Source of the DNA: Bacteroidales bacterium UBA4116
GTDB lineage: Bacteria; Bacteroidota; Bacteroidia; Bacteroidales; Tannerellaceae
DNA: 45,547 bases
Reading direction: 5' to 3'
Assembly (NCBI GenBank): GCA_002381645.1
Contig: DFXE01000007.1
Span: 75,652-121,198, forward strand
Below the pieces are notes generated by a model. That model saw only the letters and a list, made by a program, of their open reading frames with translations. It ran no database searches and was not told where the DNA came from. Positions 30,741 through 39,105 of this stretch are shown here, one piece after another (the stretch's first letter is position 1; each line of letters opens with the position of its first letter). Both the position numbers and the translations under genes were made by a program.

Positions 30741-32012
30741 CTAATGTAATTTTACTACGGGAAAATCGGAAACCCGTGTCGTATAACAGGGACTCTTATG
30801 GTTTTGTTTCATCTTCCATTTTTGGCTTCCCATCTGCGCGGCCATAATTAAGCTATTGCGGTTAAAACCGCTATTTAATTTATCCATTATAGGCATAATC
30901 CTGGCATGCTTATCCCTGTTTAAATTTGTATCGAATAAGTCTTGTTGTATAGCACAGTCCGGACATATCCCGGTAATTATCACACCCGCTTTTTTAAACT
31001 TAAATCCGGGACGATAGATTTTAGAAAGTGCAATGTTAGCATATTTGATTATCTCGGCTGTTACGGAAGTAGGAACAGGTAAGTCCAGTATGCAGTTACG
31101 GGCATACTGCGGTTCTTCCGGTTTAAAGTTATTGGTGTGGATAAATACCATTATAGATACAGCAGAACTACCTTGTTTCCTAAGCTGGGCAGCACACATA
31201 GCAGCAAATGTAGAAACGGCCTCCCTAAGTCCCTCTATGTGGCTTATTGTTTCTCCAAAGGCGCGGGATGTACACATGGTTTTCTTTGGCATATCCAGTC
31301 CTTCGTCGAGCGCGATCCGCGGGATACCATTTAACTCTTCCCACATCCTTTCTCCCACTACCGTCATATTTGCCCTTACCCAGCTTTTAGGCATCCGGGT
31401 AAACTCATATGCGTTTTTGACATTGTACTTATTTAAGAACTTAGTATGCTGCCGGCCTATCCCCCAGACATCGGATACTTCTGTTTTTTGAAGGGCTTTA
31501 ATCCTTTTCTCCTCTGTGTCTATAATGCAGCATCCTTTGTATCCGGGATATTTTTTAGCAAACTTATTAGCTACTTTGGCAAGCGTTTTGGTTGGAGCTA
31601 TGCCTAAAGAAACGGGAATGCCCGTACCTTTAGTAACCGTATGTACAATCTTTTCCCCGTATTCTTTCAGGTTGAACCGTTCGTAGCCGTGAAAATCAAG
31701 AAAAGCTTCGTCGATCGAGTATACCTCAATGTCCTGTACAAAATCCCGGAGAAGGCGCATAACCCTATTGGACATATCTCCGTATAGTTCGTAGTTGCTG
31801 CTAAATACCTGTATGTTGTATCTTTTTATTTGTTCTTTTATCTGGTAATAGGGCACACCCATCTTAATTCCTAGATCCTTTATTTCCCTACTTCGGGCAA
31901 TAAGGCATCCGTCGTTATTGGAAAGCACTCCTACCGGAGCAGTCCGGATATCCGGCCGGAACACCCTCTCACAGGAAGCGTAGAAATTATTGCAATCCAC
32001 AAGGCCGAACAT
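30741..32012 (-). CDS. umuC: Y-family DNA polymerase, UmuC type
   Basis: A 423-residue translesion polymerase subunit. Asp6 in G-L-V-D-C-N-N-F-Y, Tyr11 (steric gate) and Y-S-I-D-E-A-F-L-D-F with Asp101-Glu102 are the catalytic residues. The C-terminal part has the little-finger and UmuC-type tail. The gene starts at the stop of umuD (one-base overlap), giving a umuDC operon carried by the prophage. It would help replicate damaged DNA after SOS induction and could raise host mutation rates. Confidence 0.95.
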   Translation of the reverse strand: MFGLVDCNNFYASCERVFRPDIRTAPVGVLSNNDGCLIARSREIKDLGIKMGVPYYQIKEQIKRYNIQVFSSNYELYGDMSNRVMRLLRDFVQDIEVYSIDEAFLDFHGYERFNLKEYGEKIVHTVTKGTGIPVSLGIAPTKTLAKVANKFAKKYPGYKGCCIIDTEEKRIKALQKTEVSDVWGIGRQHTKFLNKYNVKNAYEFTRMPKSWVRANMTVVGERMWEELNGIPRIALDEGLDMPKKTMCTSRAFGETISHIEGLREAVSTFAAMCAAQLRKQGSSAVSIMVFIHTNNFKPEEPQYARNCILDLPVPTSVTAEIIKYANIALSKIYRPGFKFKKAGVIITGICPDCAIQQDLFDTNLNRDKHARIMPIMDKLNSGFNRNSLIMAAQMGSQKWKMKQNHKSPCYTTRVSDFPVVKLH

Positions 32013-32449
32013 TAAACCCTCCTGTGTGTTTTGATTGAGCTTGTTACTATTCCAAAAATTAAGAAAGAATTTTCTTCGGTTACTTTTATCGGCGTAAACT
32101 CGTCGTTATCGGGCATAAGGAATAATGTATCATTCTCTACATGCAGTTTTTTAACGGTCCATTCCCCGTCCAAATAACACACAGCGATATCCCCCTCCTT
32201 GGGTTCTATAAGGCGATCCACGATTAATATGTCCTTATCCGTAATGCCGGATCCGTTTAAACACTCTCCGTCTGCTATCCAAACAAACGAAGAGCTTGGA
32301 TGTCGTATAAGCAGTTTATTAAGATCTACGGTTTCGGCAATGTAGTCACGCGCAGGTGAGGTAAATCCGGCGTTCACTTTTCCCATGCAGGGTAATAAAA
32401 GCTCCTGGGCTACATCTATGGGATGTACCTTAATAGTGTTCGTTTTCAT
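32012..32449 (-). CDS. umuD: UmuD-like protease with Cys at the nucleophile position
   Basis: A 145-residue protein from ATG 32449, close to the 139 of E. coli UmuD; the frame runs on to 32515 but an A/G-rich sequence (A-G-A-A-G-G-A-G) precedes 32449. N-A-G-F-T-S-P-A (26-33) matches the cleavage region, here Ala27-Gly28. The residue aligned with the catalytic Ser60 is Cys63 (A-D-G-E-C-L-N-G). Lys100 in W-T-V-K-K is at the same 37-residue spacing as in E. coli. It should self-cleave with RecA and activate UmuC, if the Cys is active. Confidence 0.9.
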   Translation of the reverse strand: MKTNTIKVHPIDVAQELLLPCMGKVNAGFTSPARDYIAETVDLNKLLIRHPSSSFVWIADGECLNGSGITDKDILIVDRLIEPKEGDIAVCYLDGEWTVKKLHVENDTLFLMPDNDEFTPIKVTEENSFLIFGIVTSSIKTHRRV

Positions 32450-32636
32450 GTCTTCTTCTCCTTCTAAGACAAAAGAACGCAGTAAAAAATCATAAAGGCT
32501 TTGCGAAACGTTCAAAAACTTGGCTATTTTCTTTACATATCCAACTTATTTATTGTCAGTTTTAACCAAACGTTTTGATATACAAAAACTTATATTTAGG
32601 TTTGCAGAAAAGAAAAGTTAGTCAAGAATTTTTATG

Positions 32637-33809
32637 TTAGGTGGATTGACTATATGCGTCCGGTTGGGGAGATCCGGACGTTTCTTTTAACAACTTCTTC
32701 ATATCGTCTATAATTTTCTTGCCTAATAACTTTGCATAATGTTGCGTTTGCTTAATGTTGCTATGTCCCATAGCCCTACTAACAGTCTCTATCGGAATAC
32801 CTTTATTTAATAAATAAGTTGCATACGTATGTCGGGCTGTGTGAGTTGTAAGGTTCTTATTAATACCGGCACCGGCAGCAAGTAATTTAAGGTAGTCGTT
32901 ATATTTTTGGTTACTTATTTTAGGCAGATCATAATCATATTTTTCAGCTATACTTTCCGCCTCCGGAAGGAATAGTGAAACAAAATATTCGTCCGTCTTT
33001 TTTCGGTTGGACCGTATTACTTTATAACCTTCCATTTCGGATATATCTTCCTCTGTAAAACTTTGCATATCCACATAAGCCATTCCGGTAAAAATCTGGA
33101 ATAGGAATATGTCTTTTATCTTTTCCAGCTTTTCGTTTACCGGTACATATTCTGTAATTTTCTTTATTTCTGATTCGGTTAGGTAAATGGGATCTTTGCT
33201 TTTCTTAGAAGGCATCTTAAAATGCACGTACGGGTCTTTGGTAATAAGTTCCATGTTTATGGCCTGCCGGATGTAGTGCTTAAGGTTGGAATGCCGTTTG
33301 TTTAGGGTGGAGGATGCTTTAATAGTCTTACGGAGGAAAACATCGAACTCCGATATATTTTCGTACGTCAGGTCCTGGAACGTATTTATTTTTCCGAAAG
33401 CTTCAAGCTGCCGGATTAATACCCGGTCATTTTTGGCTGTATCGTAAGAAATATCCTTCTTTGATAATTCCTGCCTAATAAAATTAATAAAGGATCCGGC
33501 ATTAGCTTTAGGCTTTTTCCAATTTTTTACGTCCTCGATTTTCTTACAATCTTCGGATAAAACAAACGCCTCTACTTGGTTGTATATCCTCCTTGCCTTT
33601 GCAGTTATGCCTAAAGCATTCGTTACACCTTTACAGGTAAAACCATTTGTGAAAGAAAATTGATTTTTAAATAGGTGTATGCCGGTAGAAATATAAGTAC
33701 ACTTGTTCGTACCCTGAATTCGCACCTCTATCTGCAGAAGACCTTTTTTTAACGTATTGTCAGCCTGCTTTTTCTTATCAAAGACATACCTTATAATAGC
33801 ATTATCCAT
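32637..33809 (-). CDS. Phage tyrosine integrase, Bacteroidetes type
   Basis: A 390-residue tyrosine recombinase from ATG 33809; the frame extends to 33917 but covers the promoter region. Catalytic residues: H-T-A-R-H-T-Y (HxxR), M-G-H-S-N-I, and Y in Q-H-Y-A-K-L. The first Arg of the usual box II is absent (F-T-G-M-A-Y-V-D), as in other Bacteroidetes integrases such as IntDOT. The N-terminal part is an arm-type binding domain plus SAM-like core-binding domain. It faces tRNA-Arg, the expected attachment target. Confidence 0.93.
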   Translation of the reverse strand: MDNAIIRYVFDKKKQADNTLKKGLLQIEVRIQGTNKCTYISTGIHLFKNQFSFTNGFTCKGVTNALGITAKARRIYNQVEAFVLSEDCKKIEDVKNWKKPKANAGSFINFIRQELSKKDISYDTAKNDRVLIRQLEAFGKINTFQDLTYENISEFDVFLRKTIKASSTLNKRHSNLKHYIRQAINMELITKDPYVHFKMPSKKSKDPIYLTESEIKKITEYVPVNEKLEKIKDIFLFQIFTGMAYVDMQSFTEEDISEMEGYKVIRSNRKKTDEYFVSLFLPEAESIAEKYDYDLPKISNQKYNDYLKLLAAGAGINKNLTTHTARHTYATYLLNKGIPIETVSRAMGHSNIKQTQHYAKLLGKKIIDDMKKLLKETSGSPQPDAYSQST

Positions 33810-33810
33810 T

Positions 33811-33888
33811 TTTTCGTACCTCGTTTCGTACAAAAGTAGAAATAAGTACGAAACTGTGATACAAATATGGACGAATTTGGACGAATTT
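33811..33888. promoter_or_regulatory. Integrase promoter with inverted and direct repeats
   Basis: GTTTCGTAC (33823-33831) and GTACGAAAC (33846-33854) are perfect inverted arms; TTTTCGTAC at 33811-33819 gives a third half-site. A minus-strand TACTTTTG -7 box (plus 33831-33838) lies between the arms. Direct repeats GGACGAATTT (33869-33878 and 33879-33888) lie further upstream. This fits control of the integrase by its own arm-binding or an excisionase or repressor. Confidence 0.6.
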
Positions 33889-33925
33889 GGAATTTTAAAT
33901 GTGTTCAAAAGCCGCATTAAATGAG

Positions 33926-33950
33926 AAAAGCCGCTATTTAAGCGGCTTTT
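33926..33950. terminator. Bidirectional terminator next to tRNA-Arg
   Basis: AAAAGCCGCT (33926-33935) and AGCGGCTTTT (33941-33950) pair perfectly around ATTTA. It follows the tRNA on the minus strand. A second AAAAGCCGC (33907-33915) 19 bases away may be a trace of the attachment junction. Confidence 0.75.
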
Positions 33951-33954
33951 GATG

Positions 33955-34026
33955 TAGTCTCGCCGGGAATCGAACCCGGATCTAAAGTTTAGGAAACTTC
34001 TATTCTATCCATTGAACTACAAGACC
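33955..34026 (-). tRNA. tRNA-Arg (anticodon CCT)
   Basis: A 72-base cloverleaf on the minus strand. The acceptor GGTCTTG pairs with CGAGACT with two G-U pairs, the anticodon stem is GAAGT/ACTTT with loop TTCCTAA (CCT), the T arm is CCGGG-TTCGATT-CCCGG, and the discriminator is A. CCA is not encoded. The 3' end faces the prophage integrase, so it is the likely integration site. No second copy of its 3' part occurs in the window. Confidence 0.95.
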
Positions 34027-34387
34027 TTTTCTGTGGAAGTGCAAAAGTATAACGTTTTTGCTTAACTGGCAAACATTCAACCCCAAATCAACGCTAAAAA
34101 TGTATTTGCGGTTTTATCGCTTCACCTTTCACCCACTAACTAAATTACTATAGGTGTGCACAATAAGGTAAGTAATCAGGTGAAAGCAAATAACTTTCTT
34201 CATAAATACCTTTCACTCGTTATATAAAACACCCTACCCCTTCTTTTCCAGCCATTATGATTAGAAATGGGGGAATTTCGGCACTTATGGAACGTAGAAA
34301 AAAGAATGCCCGGTGCACGGGCATTCTTTTTTAATTTTCCGGGTAATATAGAGAGAATAGATCAGTTACCAAATATGGTTTTATCAA
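34027..34387. other. Gene-free stretch with a terminator and TTTCACC motifs
   Basis: No convincing gene. TTCACCTTTCACCC (34121-34134), AGGTGAAAG (34178-34186) and ACCTTTCAC (34208-34216) are short repeats seen again at 38846-38910. A strong terminator lies at 34298-34332. Confidence 0.6.
34298..34332. terminator. Strong bidirectional terminator
   Basis: A 15-bp perfect stem, AAAAAAGAATGCCCG with CGGGCATTCTTTTTT, loop GTGCA. It lies 55 bases beyond the stop of the leftward 117-residue gene, so it ends that transcript. Confidence 0.85.
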
Positions 34388-34741
34388 TTATGAAATTTCC
34401 GTCAATTTAAGATGGCTATTTAAAGTTGTACCCGAAATAGTAAAATAAGCTTTATTATTAACATTACTATCATAAAGAAAATGCTCACTACTTGTATTAT
34501 CTTTACCTCCTGTAATGTCAACTTTTAATGTAACTTTTGCCCCGTCAACAATGCGCATCTCTTTCAGATCAAGAGTCCGGGTAGTACCTAAAGCCATTGA
34601 ATGTCCGGATTTAAACTCTTTCCGTTTAGCAATTTTTTTGCCGTTTTCTTCTATCTCCCATTCTGCTATCACACTTCCACTACAAACAAATCCGCCACTG
34701 TTTTTCAGACTAAATTTACTAATTCTTCTTAATTCTTCCAT
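34388..34741 (-). CDS. Hypothetical beta-sandwich-like protein
   Basis: A 117-residue protein without signal peptide. Alternating hydrophobic strands (F-V-C-S-G-S-V-I-A-E-W-E-I-E, A-K-V-T-L-K-V-D-I) suggest a beta sandwich. I do not recognise a family. It has its own strong terminator and lies between tRNA-Arg and the HU-like gene. Possibly a host accessory gene or part of the neighbouring island. Confidence 0.55.
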   Translation of the reverse strand: MEELRRISKFSLKNSGGFVCSGSVIAEWEIEENGKKIAKRKEFKSGHSMALGTTRTLDLKEMRIVDGAKVTLKVDITGGKDNTSSEHFLYDSNVNNKAYFTISGTTLNSHLKLTEIS

Positions 34742-34991
34742 GATTCTTCAATTAAAGTTTAACATAATCAACAGCAAATATAATAATTACACCCATAATA
34801 TATAAACATTTGGATTATTTACATAAAATAAATAGTTATTTCTTTATACAGCACAATGGAAAAGACTTTCCCTTCCAGAAATATATGATGATAGAGATAT
34901 AGTTTAGAATATCAATCCGGATATTCAATTAACTTTCCGTTTGTGTAAAATACAGAGAGTTCAGGTATGGCTTCTTTTTTGATGAAGCAAC
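34742..34991. other. A/T-rich intergenic region
   Basis: Between the HU-like gene's stop and the upstream side of the 117-residue gene. A weak GCTTC/GAAGC hairpin (about 34967-34985) could end the HU-like transcript. Nothing else recognised. Confidence 0.4.
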
Positions 34992-35600
34992 CTATTCCCT
35001 GCCGAAATATCCTTTCACCGGTTCGTAAACAGGGAATTTATAGAGGCCGCTTTTCTGTAGCTTGCCTTCTTCCGTTAGTTTTTTCAGGCGGCGGTTGGCT
35101 GTTGTTTTGGTAAATCCGCATAAGCGCTGGAAATCTTCGCGCGAAAGGGTGGGATTCATGGAGAAGTAACGGGTGAGGCGTTCTTCTATAATATCTTCGG
35201 CATGCCCTCGCGAATGCACTTTCAAAGGAGTGCGGACGAAAGTCATTCCTTTCAGGTGCTTCAGTAACCCTTTCTCGGGACGGAAAGCTACGGATTTGAA
35301 ACGGATGGATTCGGCCCGGATGTCTTTTGGTGTCCTGACAGGCGGGCACGACAACGTGACCTGGAAATAACCCAGGCCGTCAATATGGATGCGGTGTCCG
35401 TCGCGGAAATGCGACACCACCAGTTCTGTCAACGCCACGAGCGTGGCTTTAACATCGGCAGTAGAAACCGTGGAACGGTCCTGAATTTCCTCTGCCAGTT
35501 CGTTTGTATCGATTGTGCGGGATGATACTACCCGTGCATGTAAACGCTTCTTTCCGTTTGCGGAAGGAGGGTTCTGGTAAAAATCGTAATTTGCTCCCAT
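34992..35600 (-). CDS. HU/HIG-family DNA-binding protein
   Basis: A 202-residue protein from ATG 35600 (M-G-A-N-Y-D-F-Y-Q-N-P-P); the frame extends to 35705 but that part covers a palindrome array. Residues 20-120 match the Bacteroidetes HU-like (HIG) domain, with H-A-R-V-V and I-H-I-D-G-L-G-Y-F-Q-V-T. A C-terminal winged-helix-like part (L-S-R-E-D-F-Q-R-L-C-G-F-T-K-T-T-A) follows. It is divergent from a VapE-type gene and faces an iteron-like array, so it may bind that array. Confidence 0.8.
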   Translation of the reverse strand: MGANYDFYQNPPSANGKKRLHARVVSSRTIDTNELAEEIQDRSTVSTADVKATLVALTELVVSHFRDGHRIHIDGLGYFQVTLSCPPVRTPKDIRAESIRFKSVAFRPEKGLLKHLKGMTFVRTPLKVHSRGHAEDIIEERLTRYFSMNPTLSREDFQRLCGFTKTTANRRLKKLTEEGKLQKSGLYKFPVYEPVKGYFGRE

Positions 35601-35657
35601 AGTATTGATGTTTTGTTTATAAGTAAGTATTACGTTGGCGCCGGACAACTCATCGGC

Positions 35658-35735
35658 CCACCATGGTGGAACGACCGCCTCACCCGGGTGGTTCGATCGT
35701 TCCACCCGGGGTGAAGCGATCGGATCACCCGGGTG
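35658..35735. repeat. Four palindromes at 22-23 bp spacing (iteron-like)
   Basis: CCACCATGGTGG (35658-35669), CACCCGGGTG (35681-35690), CACCCGGGGTG (35703-35713) and CACCCGGGTG (35726-35735) are palindromes or near-palindromes. Their centres are 22, 22.5 and 22.5 bases apart, two helix turns. Between them CGATCG-like sequence recurs, so the array is a degenerate tandem repeat. It lies in the divergent promoter region of the HU-like and VapE genes, unusually G/C-rich for the surroundings. Confidence 0.75.
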
Positions 35736-35888
35736 GGGCGATCAGTTGTTCAGCAGTAAAGATACAAAAGTTCGTGAGATTAACAATAAAATCCCGTGAA
35801 TAAACCAATAGATGATTTTTACAGCTAAATATTTGTAATTCAACATACATACATTCTATATTTGCCGGAAACATAATATTCTATTTAT

Positions 35889-37154
35889 ATGAAACAAAGC
35901 ATCTTTTCTATGAACAAATTGTACAGGTTTATCCTTTCCTTATTCAGTAAAAACAAACAGGAGCAAAAAGGGAATTATCTGCCGGTGGCTGACTACACAG
36001 CGCAGAAAACCTTAAAGCAGGAAGCAGACCTTACCGCATTGGTCGAAGAGTTTCTAAACAGCCAGTATGCATTCCGGTTCAATGAAATCACCGGATTAAC
36101 CGAATACCGGCAGCTAAAAGAAAATAACGCAAGTTACCTGCCCGTGCAGCAACGGGAACTGAATTCTTTCTGCATGGAAGCCCGCCAATGCGGGGTAAGC
36201 TGCTGGGACAGGGATATTTCAAGGTTTATTTATTCCAAACGCATCCCCACCTATCACCCTTTCCTTTATTATATGGATCATTTACCTGTATGGGACGGAA
36301 AAGACAGGGTAGAGCAACTGGCCCGAAGAGTATCGACTGAAAACGAATGGGTTTCGGGATTCCATACCTGGATGCTAGGCCTCGCCTCGCAGTGGATGCA
36401 GCTTCCGTCCCTGCATGGTAACAGCATTGCGCCCGTACTGGTAAGCCGGCGCCAGGGAATGAATAAATCGACTTTCTGCCGTATGTTGGTGCCCGACCCC
36501 CTGCAACCCTATTATACGGACAGTTTCGACATGGGAGCAACCGCCGGGGCGGAACAAAAACTCACGGCTTTCGGACTGATCAACCTCGACGAACTGGATA
36601 AGTATTCCGAACGGAAAATGGCCTGCCTGAAAAACCTTATGCAGATGACCAACCTTACGATCCGGAAAGCGCACCAGAAAAGTTATACCACTTTACCCCG
36701 CATCGCCTCGTTTATCGCCACCTCCAACCGGAAAGACCTGCTTACCGACCCCACGGGAAGCCGCCGGTTCCTCTGCACGGAGATTGAAAAGAAAATAGAT
36801 TGTTCCCCTATCGGCCACAAACAGTTATATGCACAGCTTAAAGCGGAATTAGGAGCAGGTAAACGTTGTTGGTTCACAGGTGCGGAAGAAAACGTGCTTA
36901 TGGAACATAACGAAGCGTTCCGGAAAAGAAATATGACAGAAGACCTGTTCTACTCCTGTTTTCGCCTGCCCCAAAACGATGAGAAGGGCCGTTATCTTTC
37001 GGCGGTACAGATATATAATGAATTAAAACGATATACACCCTCATCCGCACGAATGCTTTCACCGGCAAATTTCGGCAAGACATTAGTTGCCCTGGGAGTA
37101 GAACGCAAACATACCAAACACGGTAATTTTTATCATGTGATATCCAATATTTGA
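35889..37154 (+). CDS. VapE-family ATPase (with DUF3874-like C-terminus)
   Basis: A 421-residue protein. Residues about 125-345 are a virulence-associated E (VapE) P-loop domain: Q-G-M-N-K-S with Lys193-Ser194, Walker B L-I-N-L-D-E-L (230-236), and S-F-I-A-T-S-N. The C-terminal part fits a winged-helix DUF3874-type domain. VapE proteins are superfamily 3-like helicases of phages and pathogenicity islands. No primase or integrase is adjacent. ATG 35889 or 35910 could be the start. Confidence 0.85.
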   Translation: MKQSIFSMNKLYRFILSLFSKNKQEQKGNYLPVADYTAQKTLKQEADLTALVEEFLNSQYAFRFNEITGLTEYRQLKENNASYLPVQQRELNSFCMEARQCGVSCWDRDISRFIYSKRIPTYHPFLYYMDHLPVWDGKDRVEQLARRVSTENEWVSGFHTWMLGLASQWMQLPSLHGNSIAPVLVSRRQGMNKSTFCRMLVPDPLQPYYTDSFDMGATAGAEQKLTAFGLINLDELDKYSERKMACLKNLMQMTNLTIRKAHQKSYTTLPRIASFIATSNRKDLLTDPTGSRRFLCTEIEKKIDCSPIGHKQLYAQLKAELGAGKRCWFTGAEENVLMEHNEAFRKRNMTEDLFYSCFRLPQNDEKGRYLSAVQIYNELKRYTPSSARMLSPANFGKTLVALGVERKHTKHGNFYHVISNI

Positions 37155-37158
37155 AAGA

Positions 37159-37236
37159 AGGTGTGTCAAAAGCCGGATAACCTTTCCTTTACAAATCATA
37201 AGTTGTTTAAAAGGTAATTGGACTTTTGACACACCT
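37159..37236 (+). terminator. Long hairpin after the VapE gene
   Basis: AGGTGTGTCAAAAG (37159-37172) and CTTTTGACACACCT (37223-37236) are perfect 14-bp arms, with further ACCTTT/AAAGGT pairing inside. It begins four bases after the stop. It is longer than most terminators and could be a MITE-like remnant. Confidence 0.65.
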
Positions 37237-37288
37237 CCTTAAATCATAATCTAACAAAAAGAAATGTTTATTTACTGTGTAAATTACT

Positions 37289-38749
37289 TTAATAATGGAT
37301 GACTTTTTTTACCCAACCCGAGTTTCCTTTAACAATAAGTACACCTTTGGGTAGATTTCCGACGTTTATTTCCTTAATACCCGGCTCCGCATGGGCTTCA
37401 TAAACTTTAGAACCCTGAATTGTATAAACAGAAACCAATTCGGCCTGCAGTGTCTGAAGGTATAATATATTACCTGAGATATAAGCCACCGCTCCGGAAG
37501 CCGTTACCTTTTCATTACCTACCGCCCAGCGATTGACGGAAACAGGAATCGTAATAACAGGCTCTGGCACATAATTACCTGTTTTTGTTTCAAATAATAT
37601 ATTATCGATTGCAATATCGTAAATATCTTTGGTAATGTTTTCATCTACTTTATAAGCTACATTCAGTAATTGGGATATTTCTTCCGCTTTTATCATAGTA
37701 GCCTTGGATAATCCGGGTTTCACCTCCATTACCCATGCGTTATTTTCCTTTTTGGTGATGCTAAGATCAAATAATGCCGCTAAGTCAATGGACAAACTGG
37801 TATTTGCTACATCCAGGGTAAAACCATCAGGTAAGTTTATGGTCAATGAACCATTTTGTATAGAATCGGAGGGAAGATTAAACGTAAGAGTAAAATGACC
37901 CTGATTATTACTGCCTACAGCGTTATGGTCTGTTAGTTCGATGTTATGTATAACAGCTTTATCCGAATAATAAAAAAGCTGGTATTTATTCAACACCAAT
38001 TTATCCAGCGTTTCATTATAATGATACTGATATGCCGCTACAGGTCTCCCATTTTCATCATATTCAGCGATATCCTTATACTTAGTTACAAACCTGGTTT
38101 TATCATTAAATAAATATTCCATTAAAGTGATTTGATTCTTTGAATTGTATTCATACCGTTCTTTTTCTCTAAGAAAATTATAATTATTATCATAGAAATC
38201 AATCAGAACAGGATCATTATTTTCGTTATACTTTATTTTCAAAATCCAATAGGGCTTAGAATTATAAGTAGTGGAATATTCCAATAAGACCAGGTTTTCT
38301 TTATCATCATATTCCATATTGTACTTTGTTGTTTGATTTTTTTCAGATAAAAAACTTGTATTCCTTATTATACTTGGAGCGTCAAACAGATAATGGGTTT
38401 CATTATAATCATAAAATGAAACCTTAGGTTTATAAAAACTAAAACCGTCCGATGCAGAAGGAGCATAAGTTACCCAGTTCCCTTTTACCAATTCAGCATA
38501 TACAGCCGTTTTATTTTCTTTAGAATAAAAATTTTTAGAAACAGGATTTCCGGAATAATGATAGGTAATCGCGCTGTCGGGCCAATGGTAATCCATATCT
38601 TTATTGCCTGTAAAAAATTTTGCTCCACCTATTTTCGAAACGGACCCCTCTGTTTTTTCAATTTGGCTGATGCTTTTCTGAGCTGTTACGGAAAACATAC
38701 AAAAAGCCGCAATTCCAACACATGCTAATCGGGTAAACTTAATTTTCAT
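37289..38749 (-). CDS. Secreted protein with type IX-like C-terminal tail
   Basis: A 486-residue protein from ATG 38749. M-K-I-K-F-T-R-L-A then hydrophobic residues to S-V-T-A-Q is a signal peptide. The middle has many Y/N/D repeats (Y-D-D-K-E-N-L-V, Y-N-E-N-N-D-P-V) like RHS/YD-type beta repeats. The last 70 residues (V-Y-T-I-Q-G-S-K-V-Y, G-V-L-I-V-K-G) resemble a type A C-terminal sorting domain. Export by the type IX system is inferred. Substrate unknown. Confidence 0.7.
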   Translation of the reverse strand: MKIKFTRLACVGIAAFCMFSVTAQKSISQIEKTEGSVSKIGGAKFFTGNKDMDYHWPDSAITYHYSGNPVSKNFYSKENKTAVYAELVKGNWVTYAPSASDGFSFYKPKVSFYDYNETHYLFDAPSIIRNTSFLSEKNQTTKYNMEYDDKENLVLLEYSTTYNSKPYWILKIKYNENNDPVLIDFYDNNYNFLREKERYEYNSKNQITLMEYLFNDKTRFVTKYKDIAEYDENGRPVAAYQYHYNETLDKLVLNKYQLFYYSDKAVIHNIELTDHNAVGSNNQGHFTLTFNLPSDSIQNGSLTINLPDGFTLDVANTSLSIDLAALFDLSITKKENNAWVMEVKPGLSKATMIKAEEISQLLNVAYKVDENITKDIYDIAIDNILFETKTGNYVPEPVITIPVSVNRWAVGNEKVTASGAVAYISGNILYLQTLQAELVSVYTIQGSKVYEAHAEPGIKEINVGNLPKGVLIVKGNSGWVKKVIHY

Positions 38750-39105
38750 AATGATTAAATTTAAATGGTTCATTTACAAAATTAATGTAAATTATGAAAT
38801 ATAAAAATCATTTTAAAAACAAGGAAGAGTTCTACTTACACCATTCCTTTCACCCCACCTTTCACTTAAAGATCCTTATAACCAACAAGATGATATCCGG
38901 GTGAAAGGTGAAACGTAAAAATTGCAATTATGCAACAGTCCCTGATTTGAAGACATTAACTCCTGACCCCGCCGGAGAAAAAGCAGGAAGACTAAAACAT
39001 ATTGTTGCCCTGATCACAAAAAAGATTACTCAACCACAGATAATCACCCTTACGGAAGTTATGTTACAGGAAAATATGTAAAGCCCGGTATGAAATTCAG
39101 TAAAG
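38750..39105. other. Intergenic region with inverted TTTCACC repeats and a short frame
   Basis: CACCTTTCAC (38856-38865) and GTGAAAGGTG (38901-38910) are perfect inverted arms, similar to motifs at 34121-34216. A 57-codon frame (GTG 38908 to TAA 39079-39081) reads plausible protein (T-V-P-D-L-K-T-L-T-P-D-P, then K-K-I-T-Q-P-Q-I-I-T-L) and may be the tail of a lost gene, but no family is recognised. No other gene is seen. Confidence 0.45.

Noticed and set aside
31033..31491. A 152-codon plus-strand frame within umuC
   Set aside because: It is antisense to a highly conserved polymerase gene and has no start context.
33907..33955. Exact attachment-site core (attL/attR pair)
   Set aside because: Only one tRNA-Arg 3' end is in the window; without the other prophage end the core cannot be defined.
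35601..35705. N-terminal extension of the HU-like protein
   Set aside because: It covers the palindrome array and adds Pro/Trp-rich residues unlike the family; ATG 35600 is the natural start.
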